Positions 34,772 to 42,771 of a DNA stretch of 64,000 bases are shown here, piece by piece. Within the stretch, counting starts at the first letter, position 1. Each line of letters starts with the position of its first letter. The stretch comes from Allorhizobium paknamense (GTDB taxonomy: Bacteria; Pseudomonadota; Alphaproteobacteria; Rhizobiales; Rhizobiaceae). Both the position numbers and the translations under genes were made by a program. The notes below the pieces were generated by a model. The model saw only the letters and a list, made by a program, of their open reading frames with translations. It had not been told where the DNA came from and did not search any database. Location of the stretch: contig NZ_JAUSWH010000018.1 of NCBI RefSeq assembly GCF_030815125.1, forward strand, positions 50,269 through 114,268, written 5' to 3'.

Positions 34772-35704
34772 TTGCCCATTGATCCGCGCATCAAGTTTCG
34801 TCATCTCCATACCTTTCTGGAGGTCGCCCGGCAGAAGAGCGTGATCCGCGCGGCGGAAAACCTGCATGTCAGCCAGCCGGCGGTGACCAAGACGGTGCGC
34901 GAACTGGAAGAGGTGCTCGGCATCGATCTCTTCGAGCGCGATGGCCGCGGTATCCGGCTGACCCGCTATGGCGAGGTTTTTTTGCGCCATGCCGGGGCAA
35001 CGGTGACGGCGCTCCGGCAGGCGGTGGATTCGGTTTCGCGGGAGGTGGCCAATGCCGCGCCGCCTCTGCGTATCGGCGCCTTGCCGACCGTGTCGGCGCG
35101 GATCATGCCATCCGCCATGCAGACGTTTCTGAGGGAGGAGACCGGCAGCCTGATCAAGATCGTTACCGGCGACAATGCCGTCTTGCTGGAGCAGCTCAGG
35201 CTCGGCGATCTCGATCTCGTCGTTGGGCGCCTGGCGGCGCCGGAAAAGATGGTGGGCTTCTCCTTCGAGCACCTTTATTCCGAGCGGGTGGTGTTTGCCG
35301 TCAGGGCAGGACATCCGATCCTCGGGCGTCCGGGGCCAATTTTCGAGCATCTGGCGCATTTCCCGGTGCTGATGCCGACCCGCACGTCGATCATTCGTCC
35401 TGTGGTGGAGCAATATCTGATCGCCAATGGCGTGGCGTCCCTGCCGGTGCAGATCGAAACGGTGTCCGACAGTTTCGGCCGCGCGTTTGTTCGGGGAACG
35501 GACGCCGTCTGGGTAATTTCCGAGGGCGTGGTGGCCGGTGACATCCAGGAAGGTGCGTTGGCGACCTTGCCGCTTGACATGTCCGGCACAAGCGGCCCGG
35601 TGGGGCTGACCATGCGGGCCGACGTGCTGCCGTCCCTGCCGCTGACGCTGTTGATGCAGGCGATCCGCAATGCCGCCCAGGCCTCGACAATTCCTGGTCG
35701 ATAA
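34772..35704 (+). CDS. pcaQ: LysR-family activator of the pca operon
   Basis: The 310-residue LysR protein has the conserved N-terminus KFRHLHTFLEVARQKSVIRAAENLHVSQPAVTKTVRELE, close to known PcaQ proteins. PcaQ activates pcaDCHGB with beta-carboxymuconate or gamma-carboxymuconolactone as co-inducers. The start is a non-ATG codon: TTG at 34772 is the first suitable one, and an ATT two codons later would give the exact family start. The ATG at 34767 is out of frame. Divergent orientation from pcaD fits the role. Confidence 0.88.
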   Translation: MPIDPRIKFRHLHTFLEVARQKSVIRAAENLHVSQPAVTKTVRELEEVLGIDLFERDGRGIRLTRYGEVFLRHAGATVTALRQAVDSVSREVANAAPPLRIGALPTVSARIMPSAMQTFLREETGSLIKIVTGDNAVLLEQLRLGDLDLVVGRLAAPEKMVGFSFEHLYSERVVFAVRAGHPILGRPGPIFEHLAHFPVLMPTRTSIIRPVVEQYLIANGVASLPVQIETVSDSFGRAFVRGTDAVWVISEGVVAGDIQEGALATLPLDMSGTSGPVGLTMRADVLPSLPLTLLMQAIRNAAQASTIPGR

Positions 35705-35708
35705 CAAG

Positions 35709-35728
35709 GGGCGGCGTTTCCGCCGCCC
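35709..35728. terminator. Hairpin after pcaQ
   Basis: GGGCGGCG and CGCCGCCC flank TTTC, four bases past the pcaQ stop. No T-tract follows directly, so termination efficiency is uncertain. The hairpin lies between convergent pcaQ and the GAF-EAL gene. Confidence 0.5.
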
Positions 35729-35773
35729 GTCCGGATAGAAAACCGGTTCTCGCTTTTCTCAGTACAACATTTT
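35729..35773. repeat. RIME-like intergenic element (short copy)
   Basis: TCCGGATAGAAAACCGGTTC and CGCTTTTCTCAGTACAACAT keep the order of the other mosaic copies but lack the outer arms. It abuts the stop codon of the GAF-EAL gene. Confidence 0.65.
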
Positions 35774-37544
35774 AGGCGCGCATCTGCCGCAGGCTCGATG
35801 CCTTGAACCTGATCCAGTCGATCAGCATGTCGCCAGACAGGGGGCGTGAGAGCCAGAAGCCCTGGATCTCATCACAGCCCATGGCTTCGAGCATGTCGCT
35901 CATTTCCAGCGTTTCCACGCCTTCCGCCACCACACGGTAGCCAAGGCTGTGGGACAGGTCGATCATGGAGCGGACCAGAACCCGTTCGCGGTTGCCGTTC
36001 ACCAGATCGGCAATGAAGGACCGGTCGATCTTGACCACATCGGCGGGCAGTTTCTGCATGTAGGACAGGCTGCTATAGCCGGTGCCGAAATCGTCGATCG
36101 CCAACTTCGCGCCGGCCTCCGAAAGGCGCTCCAGAAGATCGAGTGCGCGATCGGCTTCCTTCATCATCGCGCTTTCCGTCAGTTCAAGCTCGATATCGCC
36201 CGGCTTGGCATGATGGCGATCAAGGGCGGCCAGAAAGCGTTCCAGAAAATCCGGTTCTTCGAGATTGGCGGCGGACAGGTTGATGGAAAGCTGCAAAGCA
36301 TGGCCCTGCCGTCGCCACTGGCCCATGACCTTCAGCGACTGATCGATCACCCAATCCGTCAACTCGCGGGCAAAGGTCGAGGCCTCCACCAAAGGAATGA
36401 ATTCGGCGGGCGAGATATTGCCCAGCGTCGGATGTTTCCAGCGCAGCAGGGCTTCTGCCGCCCTGACCTCGCCGGAGGTGACATCCATGCGCGGCTGGAA
36501 GACGAGATAGAGCTGGTCGTCGGCCTCGAGCGCGCGGGGAAAATCCTGCAGCAGCGTGAAATTGCGGCGATGGCGCTGATCCGTCAGGGTGGAAAACAGC
36601 GCGATCCCGGTATGGCTGTCGCGGGCATCCTGAACGGCGCTCTGGAGAGAGCGAAACACGTCTTCCGGCTCCATCTCCGCCGGGTTGAAGTTCAGGATTC
36701 CGACCGAGGGCGTAATGGTCATCGGGAATTCGCGGCTGCGTTCGATTTCGCGGAGAATGCGGGAAATTTCCGCGCTGTATTCCTCGACGGCCCCCTCATT
36801 CGGAGCGAAGAAGGCGAATTGAGTGGGCCCGATGTGATAGGGGGTCGTGGCTGCGCCGACATGCTCGTTCAGAATGCGCACCACGCTCTGGATAATGCCG
36901 TCCAGGTGGCCCGGCGTCAGCGCGCGGGAGAGGCGATCAAACTGGGCGGTATGCGCCAGATCAAGCAGGCCCATCAGGCGGGGTGTGCCATCGGATTGCA
37001 GATGCAGGTCGGAGAGATCGTTGATCAACTGGAAACGGTTCGGCAGGCCGCTGGACGCTTCGATGCGGCCAACCGCGTGTTGAAGCTCGATCTGGTCCAT
37101 CACCATGGCTGCCAGATCGGTCAGCGTCTTCAGTTCGCTTTCCGTGATGCTGCGGGGTTCGGTGCCGAGAACGCACAACGCGCCCAGCCCGTGTCCATCC
37201 GGGGTTATCAGGGGCGTACCGGCGTAAAAGCGAATGCCGGCATTGCCGAGCGTGCTGTCGCGGTAGAACTCATCCTCCTGGAAATCGTGGATCACTAAAG
37301 GCTTGCAGCTTTCCGCCACCTGGGCGCAGGGTGCCTTCTCACGCGGGATCTGATTATGCTCGACGCCGACACTCGACTTGAACCACTGCCGGTCTATATC
37401 GGTCAGCGAAACGGCGGCGATGGGCAGATCGAAGAAATGTGCGACCAGCCGGGTGATGCGGTCGAAGCTCTCGCTGGGAAGTGTGTCGAGCAGCCTTAGA
37501 TTTTTCAAGGATGCCAGTCTTGCGACCTCGTTGTGTCCGCCCAT
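35772..37544 (-). CDS. GAF / degenerate GGDEF / EAL cyclic-di-GMP phosphodiesterase
   Basis: The 590-residue protein has an N-terminal GAF domain (about 20-155), a GGDEF-like domain whose motif is GPTQF at 239-243 and so cannot be a cyclase, and a C-terminal EAL domain. The EAL part keeps the catalytic set: EAL at 364-366, the Asn of SINLSA, LELTES, IDDFGTGYSS, KIDRSF and AEGVET, so c-di-GMP hydrolysis is expected. The start at 37544 has AAGGA upstream; the longer frame to 37688 is not supported. No membrane segments are evident, so it senses a cytoplasmic ligand. Its place inside the pca island is striking, but a functional link is unproven. Confidence 0.86.
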   Translation of the reverse strand: MGGHNEVARLASLKNLRLLDTLPSESFDRITRLVAHFFDLPIAAVSLTDIDRQWFKSSVGVEHNQIPREKAPCAQVAESCKPLVIHDFQEDEFYRDSTLGNAGIRFYAGTPLITPDGHGLGALCVLGTEPRSITESELKTLTDLAAMVMDQIELQHAVGRIEASSGLPNRFQLINDLSDLHLQSDGTPRLMGLLDLAHTAQFDRLSRALTPGHLDGIIQSVVRILNEHVGAATTPYHIGPTQFAFFAPNEGAVEEYSAEISRILREIERSREFPMTITPSVGILNFNPAEMEPEDVFRSLQSAVQDARDSHTGIALFSTLTDQRHRRNFTLLQDFPRALEADDQLYLVFQPRMDVTSGEVRAAEALLRWKHPTLGNISPAEFIPLVEASTFARELTDWVIDQSLKVMGQWRRQGHALQLSINLSAANLEEPDFLERFLAALDRHHAKPGDIELELTESAMMKEADRALDLLERLSEAGAKLAIDDFGTGYSSLSYMQKLPADVVKIDRSFIADLVNGNRERVLVRSMIDLSHSLGYRVVAEGVETLEMSDMLEAMGCDEIQGFWLSRPLSGDMLIDWIRFKASSLRQMRA

Positions 37545-37888
37545 GATTTTTATCCTTATATCGTGCCGCTTCAAGAGACTGTGTGTCTGGATGTCATGCG
37601 CGGCAGAAGCCATTGCAATGACCCGCTGCCGTTGTGATGGTATGTCGCAAAAGAGGAGCTGATTGGGGGGCAAAACGCCTTGCCGCAACCCGTTCTACTC
37701 TCTTTGCGTCACGCCTGACGGAGTGACATCCGCTGTCATTGAAGGATATGTGTCGCAAATCCGATATTGGATAGCCCTGTGCCATGATTTGCCGTAAATC
37801 AATTTCGGCATAACTAATAATTCATGAAATTACGGCGGAAACTGCTCTTCCAGGTAGAGGTCCAGGAATTCCTATTGGATTTCGGGAA

Positions 37889-37921
37889 TAAAAAACTGCC
37901 TGTTCCGAAGGGAACAGGCAG
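37889..37921 (-). terminator. Intrinsic terminator of the pcaIJF operon
   Basis: CTGCCTGTTCC and GGAACAGGCAG form a perfect 11-bp stem with a four-base loop. On the minus strand it is followed by TTTTTTATT. It lies about 30 bases past the pcaF stop. The rest of the 400-base gap up to 37949 (from 37545) shows no gene. Confidence 0.9.
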
Positions 37922-37949
37922 CCATAAATAGTCTAAAGTTGAGAAGCCG

Positions 37950-39155
37950 TCACACCCGTTCAAGCGCAACTGCAATGCCCTGACCGACGCCGATGCACAT
38001 GGTGGCCAGCGCATAGCGGCCGCCGGACAGTTGCAGTTCCAGTGCCGCCGTGCCGGAAATGCGTGCACCGGACATGCCCAGCGGATGGCCAAGGGCAATG
38101 GCGCCGCCATTGCGGTTGACGCGCGGATCGTCATCGGCAATGCCGAGTTGGCGCAGCGTGGCAAGCCCCTGCGAGGCAAAGGCCTCGTTCAACTCGATCA
38201 CGTCGAGCTGGCTCTGGGTGAGGCCGAGCCGGTCCAGCAACTTCTGGCTGGCTGGTGCCGGGCCAATGCCCATGATGCGCGGCGGCACGCCCGCCGTTGC
38301 GCCGCCAAGAATGCGGGCAATCGGGGTGAGGCCATGCTTTCTGGCCGCCGCTTCGGAGGCGATGATCAGCGCGGCTGCGCCGTCATTGACGCCCGAGGCA
38401 TTGCCTGCTGTCACGGTGCCGCCTTCCTTTTTGAAGGGCGTGGCAAGCTTGGCCAAAGTCTCGATGGTGGTGGCGCGGGGATGCTCGTCCTTCTCCACGA
38501 TGACCGGATCGCCCTTGCGCTGGGGAATGGTGACGGGCGTGATTTCCTTCGCCAGACGGCCATTGGCCTGGGCCTCTGCCGCCTTGTTTTGGCTGCGCAC
38601 GGCAAAGGCGTCCTGGTCCTCACGGGAAATGTTGAAATCGGCGGCAACGTTTTCGCCGGTTTCCGGCATGGAATCCACGCCATATTGCTTCTTCATCAAC
38701 GGGTTGATGAAGCGCCAGCCTATGGTGGTGTCGTGAATTTCCGCCGCACGCGAGAAGGCGCTTTCGGCCTTTGGCATTACGAAGGGCGCGCGGCTCATGC
38801 TTTCCACGCCACCGGCAATCATCAGCTCGGCTTCGCCGGACTTGATGGCGCGGGCCGCCGTGATCAGCGCATCCATGCCGGAGCCGCAGAGCCGGTTGAT
38901 GGTGGTGCCGGTAACGCTTTCCGGCAGGCCCGCCAGCAGCAGTGACATGCGGGCAACGTTGCGGTTGTCTTCCCCGGCCTGGTTGGCGCAGCCATAGATG
39001 ACATCATCCACCGCCTGCCAGTCGAGGCCGGCATGCTTGCCCATCAGCGCCTTGAGCGGAATGGCGCCAAGGTCATCGGCGCGAACCGAGGACAGCGCAC
39101 CGCCGAAGCGGCCGATGGGCGTGCGGATATAATCGCAGATAAAGGCTTCAGTCAT
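37950..39155 (-). CDS. pcaF: Beta-ketoadipyl-CoA thiolase
   Basis: The 401-residue thiolase cleaves 3-oxoadipyl-CoA with CoA to succinyl-CoA and acetyl-CoA, the last step of the pathway. Active-site residues are Cys90 (NRLCGSG), the His of GGAIALGHPLGMSGAR and the second Cys of TMCIGVGQG. The N-terminus AFICDYIRTPIGRFGGALSSVRADDL is characteristic of PcaF/PaaJ-type thiolases. It follows pcaJ by nine bases, so pcaI, pcaJ and pcaF form one operon. Confidence 0.93.
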   Translation of the reverse strand: MTEAFICDYIRTPIGRFGGALSSVRADDLGAIPLKALMGKHAGLDWQAVDDVIYGCANQAGEDNRNVARMSLLLAGLPESVTGTTINRLCGSGMDALITAARAIKSGEAELMIAGGVESMSRAPFVMPKAESAFSRAAEIHDTTIGWRFINPLMKKQYGVDSMPETGENVAADFNISREDQDAFAVRSQNKAAEAQANGRLAKEITPVTIPQRKGDPVIVEKDEHPRATTIETLAKLATPFKKEGGTVTAGNASGVNDGAAALIIASEAAARKHGLTPIARILGGATAGVPPRIMGIGPAPASQKLLDRLGLTQSQLDVIELNEAFASQGLATLRQLGIADDDPRVNRNGGAIALGHPLGMSGARISGTAALELQLSGGRYALATMCIGVGQGIAVALERV

Positions 39156-39164
39156 GGGACATCC

Positions 39165-39854
39165 TCACAGTGCCGGAACGACGAGATCGGCCACCGGGCC
39201 TTCGACATGCAGTTTCGCACCGGTCATGGCCTGCAATTCCTCGAGCGTCATGGCGGCAAGCTTTTCCCGCAGCACAAAGCGGCCCTTGACGATGTCCACC
39301 ACGGCATGGCTGGTATAAACACGGGTGATGCAGCCCACGCCGGTCAGCGGGAACGTGCAGCGTTCCACCAGCTTCGGCTCGCCGGTCTTGGTGACGTGTT
39401 CGGTGATCACGCAGACCTGCTTTGCGCCATGCACGAGGTCCATGGCGCCGCCGACGGCGGGGACACCCTTGGAGCCGACGCGCCAATTGGCGAGATCGCC
39501 GGTTTCCGCCACCTGATAGGCGCCGAGAATGGCGACATCCAGATGGCCGCCGCGCACCATGGCGAAGCTGTCGGCATGGTGGAAGAAGGAGGCGCCGGGC
39601 TTCAGCGTCACGGCCTTCTTGCCGGCATTGATCAGGTCCCAGTCTTCCTCACCGGCGGGCGGTGCCTCGCCGAAGTTCAGAATGCCGTTTTCCGTATGGA
39701 AGATCGCTTCACGGCCCGGCGGCTGGTAGCGCGCCACCATTTCCGGAAAGCCGATGCCGAGATTGACGTAAGCGCCGTCGGCAATGTCCTGTGCGGCGCG
39801 CCAGGCGATCTGGGCGTTGGAAAGCTTGATGTCTTCGCGAGTATCGACGGTCAT
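39165..39854 (-). CDS. pcaJ: 3-Oxoadipate:succinyl-CoA transferase beta subunit
   Basis: The 229-residue subunit carries the catalytic glutamate of the CoA-transferase family, within the HTENGILNFG segment. With PcaI it transfers CoA from succinyl-CoA to beta-ketoadipate. The ATG at 39854 overlaps the pcaI stop (ATGA); the frame continuing upstream is inside pcaI and not used. Confidence 0.92.
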   Translation of the reverse strand: MTVDTREDIKLSNAQIAWRAAQDIADGAYVNLGIGFPEMVARYQPPGREAIFHTENGILNFGEAPPAGEEDWDLINAGKKAVTLKPGASFFHHADSFAMVRGGHLDVAILGAYQVAETGDLANWRVGSKGVPAVGGAMDLVHGAKQVCVITEHVTKTGEPKLVERCTFPLTGVGCITRVYTSHAVVDIVKGRFVLREKLAAMTLEELQAMTGAKLHVEGPVADLVVPAL

Positions 39855-40558
39855 ACGTACACCACCCCGGCCCGAATGAGCTCTTCTTCCTGCTGCGGAT
39901 TGGCGATCTTCACCACCCGGTCCACGAAAATGCCGGGGGTCACCACCAGTTCGGGATCGATCTCGCCGGGCTCGACGATCTCGGAGGCCTGCACGATGGT
40001 GCGGCTTGCGGCCATGCACATCAGCGGATTGAAGTTGCGGCCCGCCTTGCGGTAGGTGAGGTTGCCGTGACGGTCGGCCAGATGCGCCTTGACGATGGCG
40101 AAATCCGCCTTCAACCAGCGCTCCTGCACGTAGGAGCGGCCATCGAATTCGGCAATCACCTTGCCTTCCGCCAGCTCCGTGCCAAAGCCGGTGGGCGTGT
40201 AAAAGGCCGGAATGCCCGCGCCACCGGCGCGGATGCGCTCGGCCAGCGTGCCCTGCGGCACCAGTTCCAGCTCGATCTGACCCGCCAGGTAGCGGTCGGT
40301 AAAGGCGCGCGGATCAGACGAGCGCGGGAAGGAGCAGATCATCTTCTTCACCAGCCCGGCATCGATCATCGCGGCAATGCCAATACGGCCATTGCCGGCA
40401 TTGTTGTTGATCACCGTCAGGTTTTTCGGGCCTTTGTCGATCAGCGCGTGAATGAGCTCGATCGGCGCGCCGGAGCCGCCGAAACCACCGATCATCACGG
40501 TGGCGCCGTCACCGATTTCCGAGACGGCGTCTGCCGCGCTCGCAATTGTCTTGTCCAT
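39851..40558 (-). CDS. pcaI: 3-Oxoadipate:succinyl-CoA transferase alpha subunit
   Basis: The 235-residue subunit shows the CoA-binding glycine-rich GGFGGSGAPIELIHAL and the late family segment RNFNPLMCMAA. GGGAGG lies seven bases before the ATG at 40558. It is the first gene of pcaIJF and diverges from the IclR regulator gene, with an operator-like dyad in the 384-base gap between them. Confidence 0.92.
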   Translation of the reverse strand: MDKTIASAADAVSEIGDGATVMIGGFGGSGAPIELIHALIDKGPKNLTVINNNAGNGRIGIAAMIDAGLVKKMICSFPRSSDPRAFTDRYLAGQIELELVPQGTLAERIRAGGAGIPAFYTPTGFGTELAEGKVIAEFDGRSYVQERWLKADFAIVKAHLADRHGNLTYRKAGRNFNPLMCMAASRTIVQASEIVEPGEIDPELVVTPGIFVDRVVKIANPQQEEELIRAGVVYV

Positions 40559-40626
40559 CTCGGGACCTCCCGTCTTGTCTTGGACTTGCATCCGGTGAAC
40601 CAGAGTTCACGGACATGCTCCAAGCT

Positions 40627-40688
40627 TTTGTTTTCACGCATTTCCGGACGGAAAACCGTGATGACACTTCTCTCCGGACGATGCTTTT
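40627..40688. repeat. RIME-like intergenic element
   Basis: TTTTGTTTTCACGCATTTCC, GGACGGAAAACCG and ACACTTCTCTCCGGACGATG follow the usual order. It lies in the pcaI-pcaR intergenic region, next to the larger inverted-repeat element. Confidence 0.78.
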
Positions 40689-40695
40689 GGCCGTT

Positions 40696-40843
40696 CTAGG
40701 GTGTGTGGACATTCGCCCTTGAGCGGGCTGCAAACGGCAATTTCCTGCGCTTACCTAGGCTCATGTACTCAAGTACACTCCGCTCCAGTTCTCGAAAATC
40801 CCCGTTTTCGCCACGCCCAAAGCCGAATGTCCACACACCCTAG
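40696..40843. mobile_element. 148-bp MITE-like element with 20-bp terminal inverted repeats
   Basis: The left end CTAGGGTGTGTGGACATTCG and the right end are perfect reverse complements over 20 bases, with the outermost bases reading CTAG at both ends. The interior (108 bases) holds a smaller dyad GTACT-N2-AGTAC and no reading frame of note. The form suggests a non-autonomous miniature element or a large mosaic repeat inserted between pcaI and pcaR. No transposase is present. Confidence 0.65.
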
Positions 40844-40913
40844 GCCGCCTCCGGCAGTAGGATTAGGCCTCTTGCCGCTGGACGGCAAGTTATTTGTGCG
40901 ATATACGATTTTT

Positions 40914-40928
40914 GTTCGATTATCGAAC
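40914..40928. promoter_or_regulatory. IclR-type (PcaR/PcaU-like) operator
   Basis: GTTCGAT-T-ATCGAAC is a perfect dyad and matches the GTTCGATAATCGCAC-type site described for PcaR, PcaU and PobR of the IclR family. A related half site GTGCGAT lies 18 bases upstream (40896-40902). It sits 15 bases before the pcaR start and upstream of pcaI. Confidence 0.75.
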
Positions 40929-40942
40929 TTTCGGAGGCGGGC

Positions 40943-41704
40943 TTGGCAATCAGCGACAAAGATATGATGGGCGGTTTCGCCAAGGGGATTTCCGTGCTGG
41001 AGGCATTCAGTGCCGAACGTCCCAGACTGTCCATCGCGGAGGCTTCCGCGCTGACCGGGCTGGACCGTGCGACGGCGCGGCGCTGCCTGCTGACGCTGTC
41101 CGAACTGGGCTATGCCGATTACGACGGCAAATTCTTCTCGCTGACGGCAAAAATCCTGCGGCTCGGCCATGGCTGGTTGTCAGCGGCCCCGCTGCCGGTG
41201 CTGATCCAGCCGCATCTCGACCGGCTCTCGGAGCAGGTGGGGCAAAGCGCCTCCGCTTCGGTGCTGGATGGAACGGAAATCGTCTACATCGCGCGGGCCG
41301 CGCAACGGCGGGTCATGTCGATCACTTTGATGCCAGGATCGCGCCTGCCGGCCTATAGCGCCTCCATGGGCCGGGTTTTGCTGGCAGCTCTGTCTGATGC
41401 CGAGGTCCGTGCCGTTCTCGTCGCCTCGACGCTCAAGGCGAACACACCCTTCACCAAGACCGATCCGCAAGAATTGATGGGCGAGATTGCCAGGGTGCGG
41501 GCCGAGGGGCACGCAATCATCGATCAGGAACTGGAACTCGGCCTCTGTTCCATCGCCGTTCCAGTGATGGATCGACGGGGCCATGTGCTGGCGGCCATCA
41601 ACATCGGCGCTCCCGCCGCCCACGCCCCTGCTGCCGAGATGGCGGAGCGTTATCTGCCGCATCTTCTCGCCGCGCAGGCGGCCCTTCGGGATCTGCTGCC
41701 ATGA
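40943..41704 (+). CDS. pcaR: IclR-family regulator of pca genes
   Basis: The 253-residue protein has the IclR N-terminal winged helix (KGISVLEAFSAERPRLSIAEASALTGLDRATARRCLLTLSELGYA) and an effector domain with GSRLPAYSASMGRVLLAAL. PcaR-type proteins respond to beta-ketoadipate and control pcaIJ. The start is TTG at 40943 with GGAGG six bases upstream. It diverges from pcaIJF, with the dyad at 40914-40928 between. A PobR or PcaU function is an alternative, but an AraC-type regulator already adjoins pobA. Confidence 0.83.
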   Translation: MAISDKDMMGGFAKGISVLEAFSAERPRLSIAEASALTGLDRATARRCLLTLSELGYADYDGKFFSLTAKILRLGHGWLSAAPLPVLIQPHLDRLSEQVGQSASASVLDGTEIVYIARAAQRRVMSITLMPGSRLPAYSASMGRVLLAALSDAEVRAVLVASTLKANTPFTKTDPQELMGEIARVRAEGHAIIDQELELGLCSIAVPVMDRRGHVLAAINIGAPAAHAPAAEMAERYLPHLLAAQAALRDLLP

Positions 41705-42622
41705 TCAGTTCGTTTTGCCGTCAGGGAACGTAAAATTCTCGCGGCTTTCCTGAAAGCGCTCCAGCCTGCCCCGCTCCTGTTGCCGCCATTGCCGGGGGGT
41801 GACGCCTGCTTCGCGGGTGAAGAAACGGGTGAAATAGGCGGCATCCTGAAAGCCGAGGCTTTCAGCAATGGCGCTGACGCTGGCATGGCTGAAAATCAGC
41901 TCCTGCCGCGCGGTGTCGATCAGCTTGCGGGTCAGCATCTGCTGCAAGGTCAGCCCGGCCTGCTGGCGCAGCAGGCGGTTGAGATGAGTGGCGGAAATAC
42001 CGAGCGACCGGGCGTAGAAATCCGCAGGCTTATGGGCGCGAAAATGCGCGGCGATCAATTGTTGCAGCTTCTCCAGCCGTGGCTCGTGCCCGTCCACCCC
42101 ATGGGCTTCGGGGCGCTGGATGCGCCGGGCAAGGTGCACGACAATGGCGGTCAGCAGGGATTCCACCAGCAGGATGCGACCGGTCCGCACACTGTCATAT
42201 TCGCGGGCAATCGCTTCCATCAGCGGGGAAAGCGGGTCCGCCCCTCCTGTCAGCGGCACCAGCAGCGGTGCGGTCAGGACCTGCTTCAGCAAGGGTTGCA
42301 GGGCCGAGGGCAGCGCGGCAGGCAGGGCGGTGACGATCAAGCCCTGCACATCCCGGGAAAAGCGAAAGCCGTGGCTGGTTTGCGGCGGCAGGATCAGCAC
42401 GGAAGGGGGCGTCAAAATATGGCTTTCTTCGCCCAGGATCGCATCGCCTGACCCGTCTGAAATGTACAAGATCTGAAAAAACTGCTCATGTTGATGCAGG
42501 GCAATTTCAAAGCGGTAGACGCTGCTGCGGGCATAAAGCGTCTCGCAATGCAGCCAGAATTGCGGCTGTTTCGGGGTTTCCTCGCCGTAGAGCCCATAGG
42601 TGGGTACCAATTTTCCTGTCAT
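41705..42622 (-). CDS. pobR: AraC-family regulator of pobA (PobR-like)
   Basis: The 305-residue protein has an N-terminal cupin-like sensor region (HQHEQFFQILYISDGSGDAIL) and a C-terminal double helix-turn-helix of the AraC family (SVSAIAESLGFQDAAYFTRFFTREAGVTPRQWR). It diverges from pobA, and in Agrobacterium and related bacteria an AraC protein at this position activates pobA with 4-hydroxybenzoate. Its stop abuts the stop of convergent pcaR with no bases between. Confidence 0.85.
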   Translation of the reverse strand: MTGKLVPTYGLYGEETPKQPQFWLHCETLYARSSVYRFEIALHQHEQFFQILYISDGSGDAILGEESHILTPPSVLILPPQTSHGFRFSRDVQGLIVTALPAALPSALQPLLKQVLTAPLLVPLTGGADPLSPLMEAIAREYDSVRTGRILLVESLLTAIVVHLARRIQRPEAHGVDGHEPRLEKLQQLIAAHFRAHKPADFYARSLGISATHLNRLLRQQAGLTLQQMLTRKLIDTARQELIFSHASVSAIAESLGFQDAAYFTRFFTREAGVTPRQWRQQERGRLERFQESRENFTFPDGKTN

Positions 42623-42771
42623 GACCAGTCCTCGCCATGGTCGGATAATCCAATTTTTTGCACGAAAAGTCCATTGAGGAAGAGGCTCTGGAACGGCAGC
42701 CTGAGATGACGGAAAGCAAGTGGTGGAGGCCCTGCTTTCGCAGCACTTTCAGGACAGGAATTGGAGGATCC

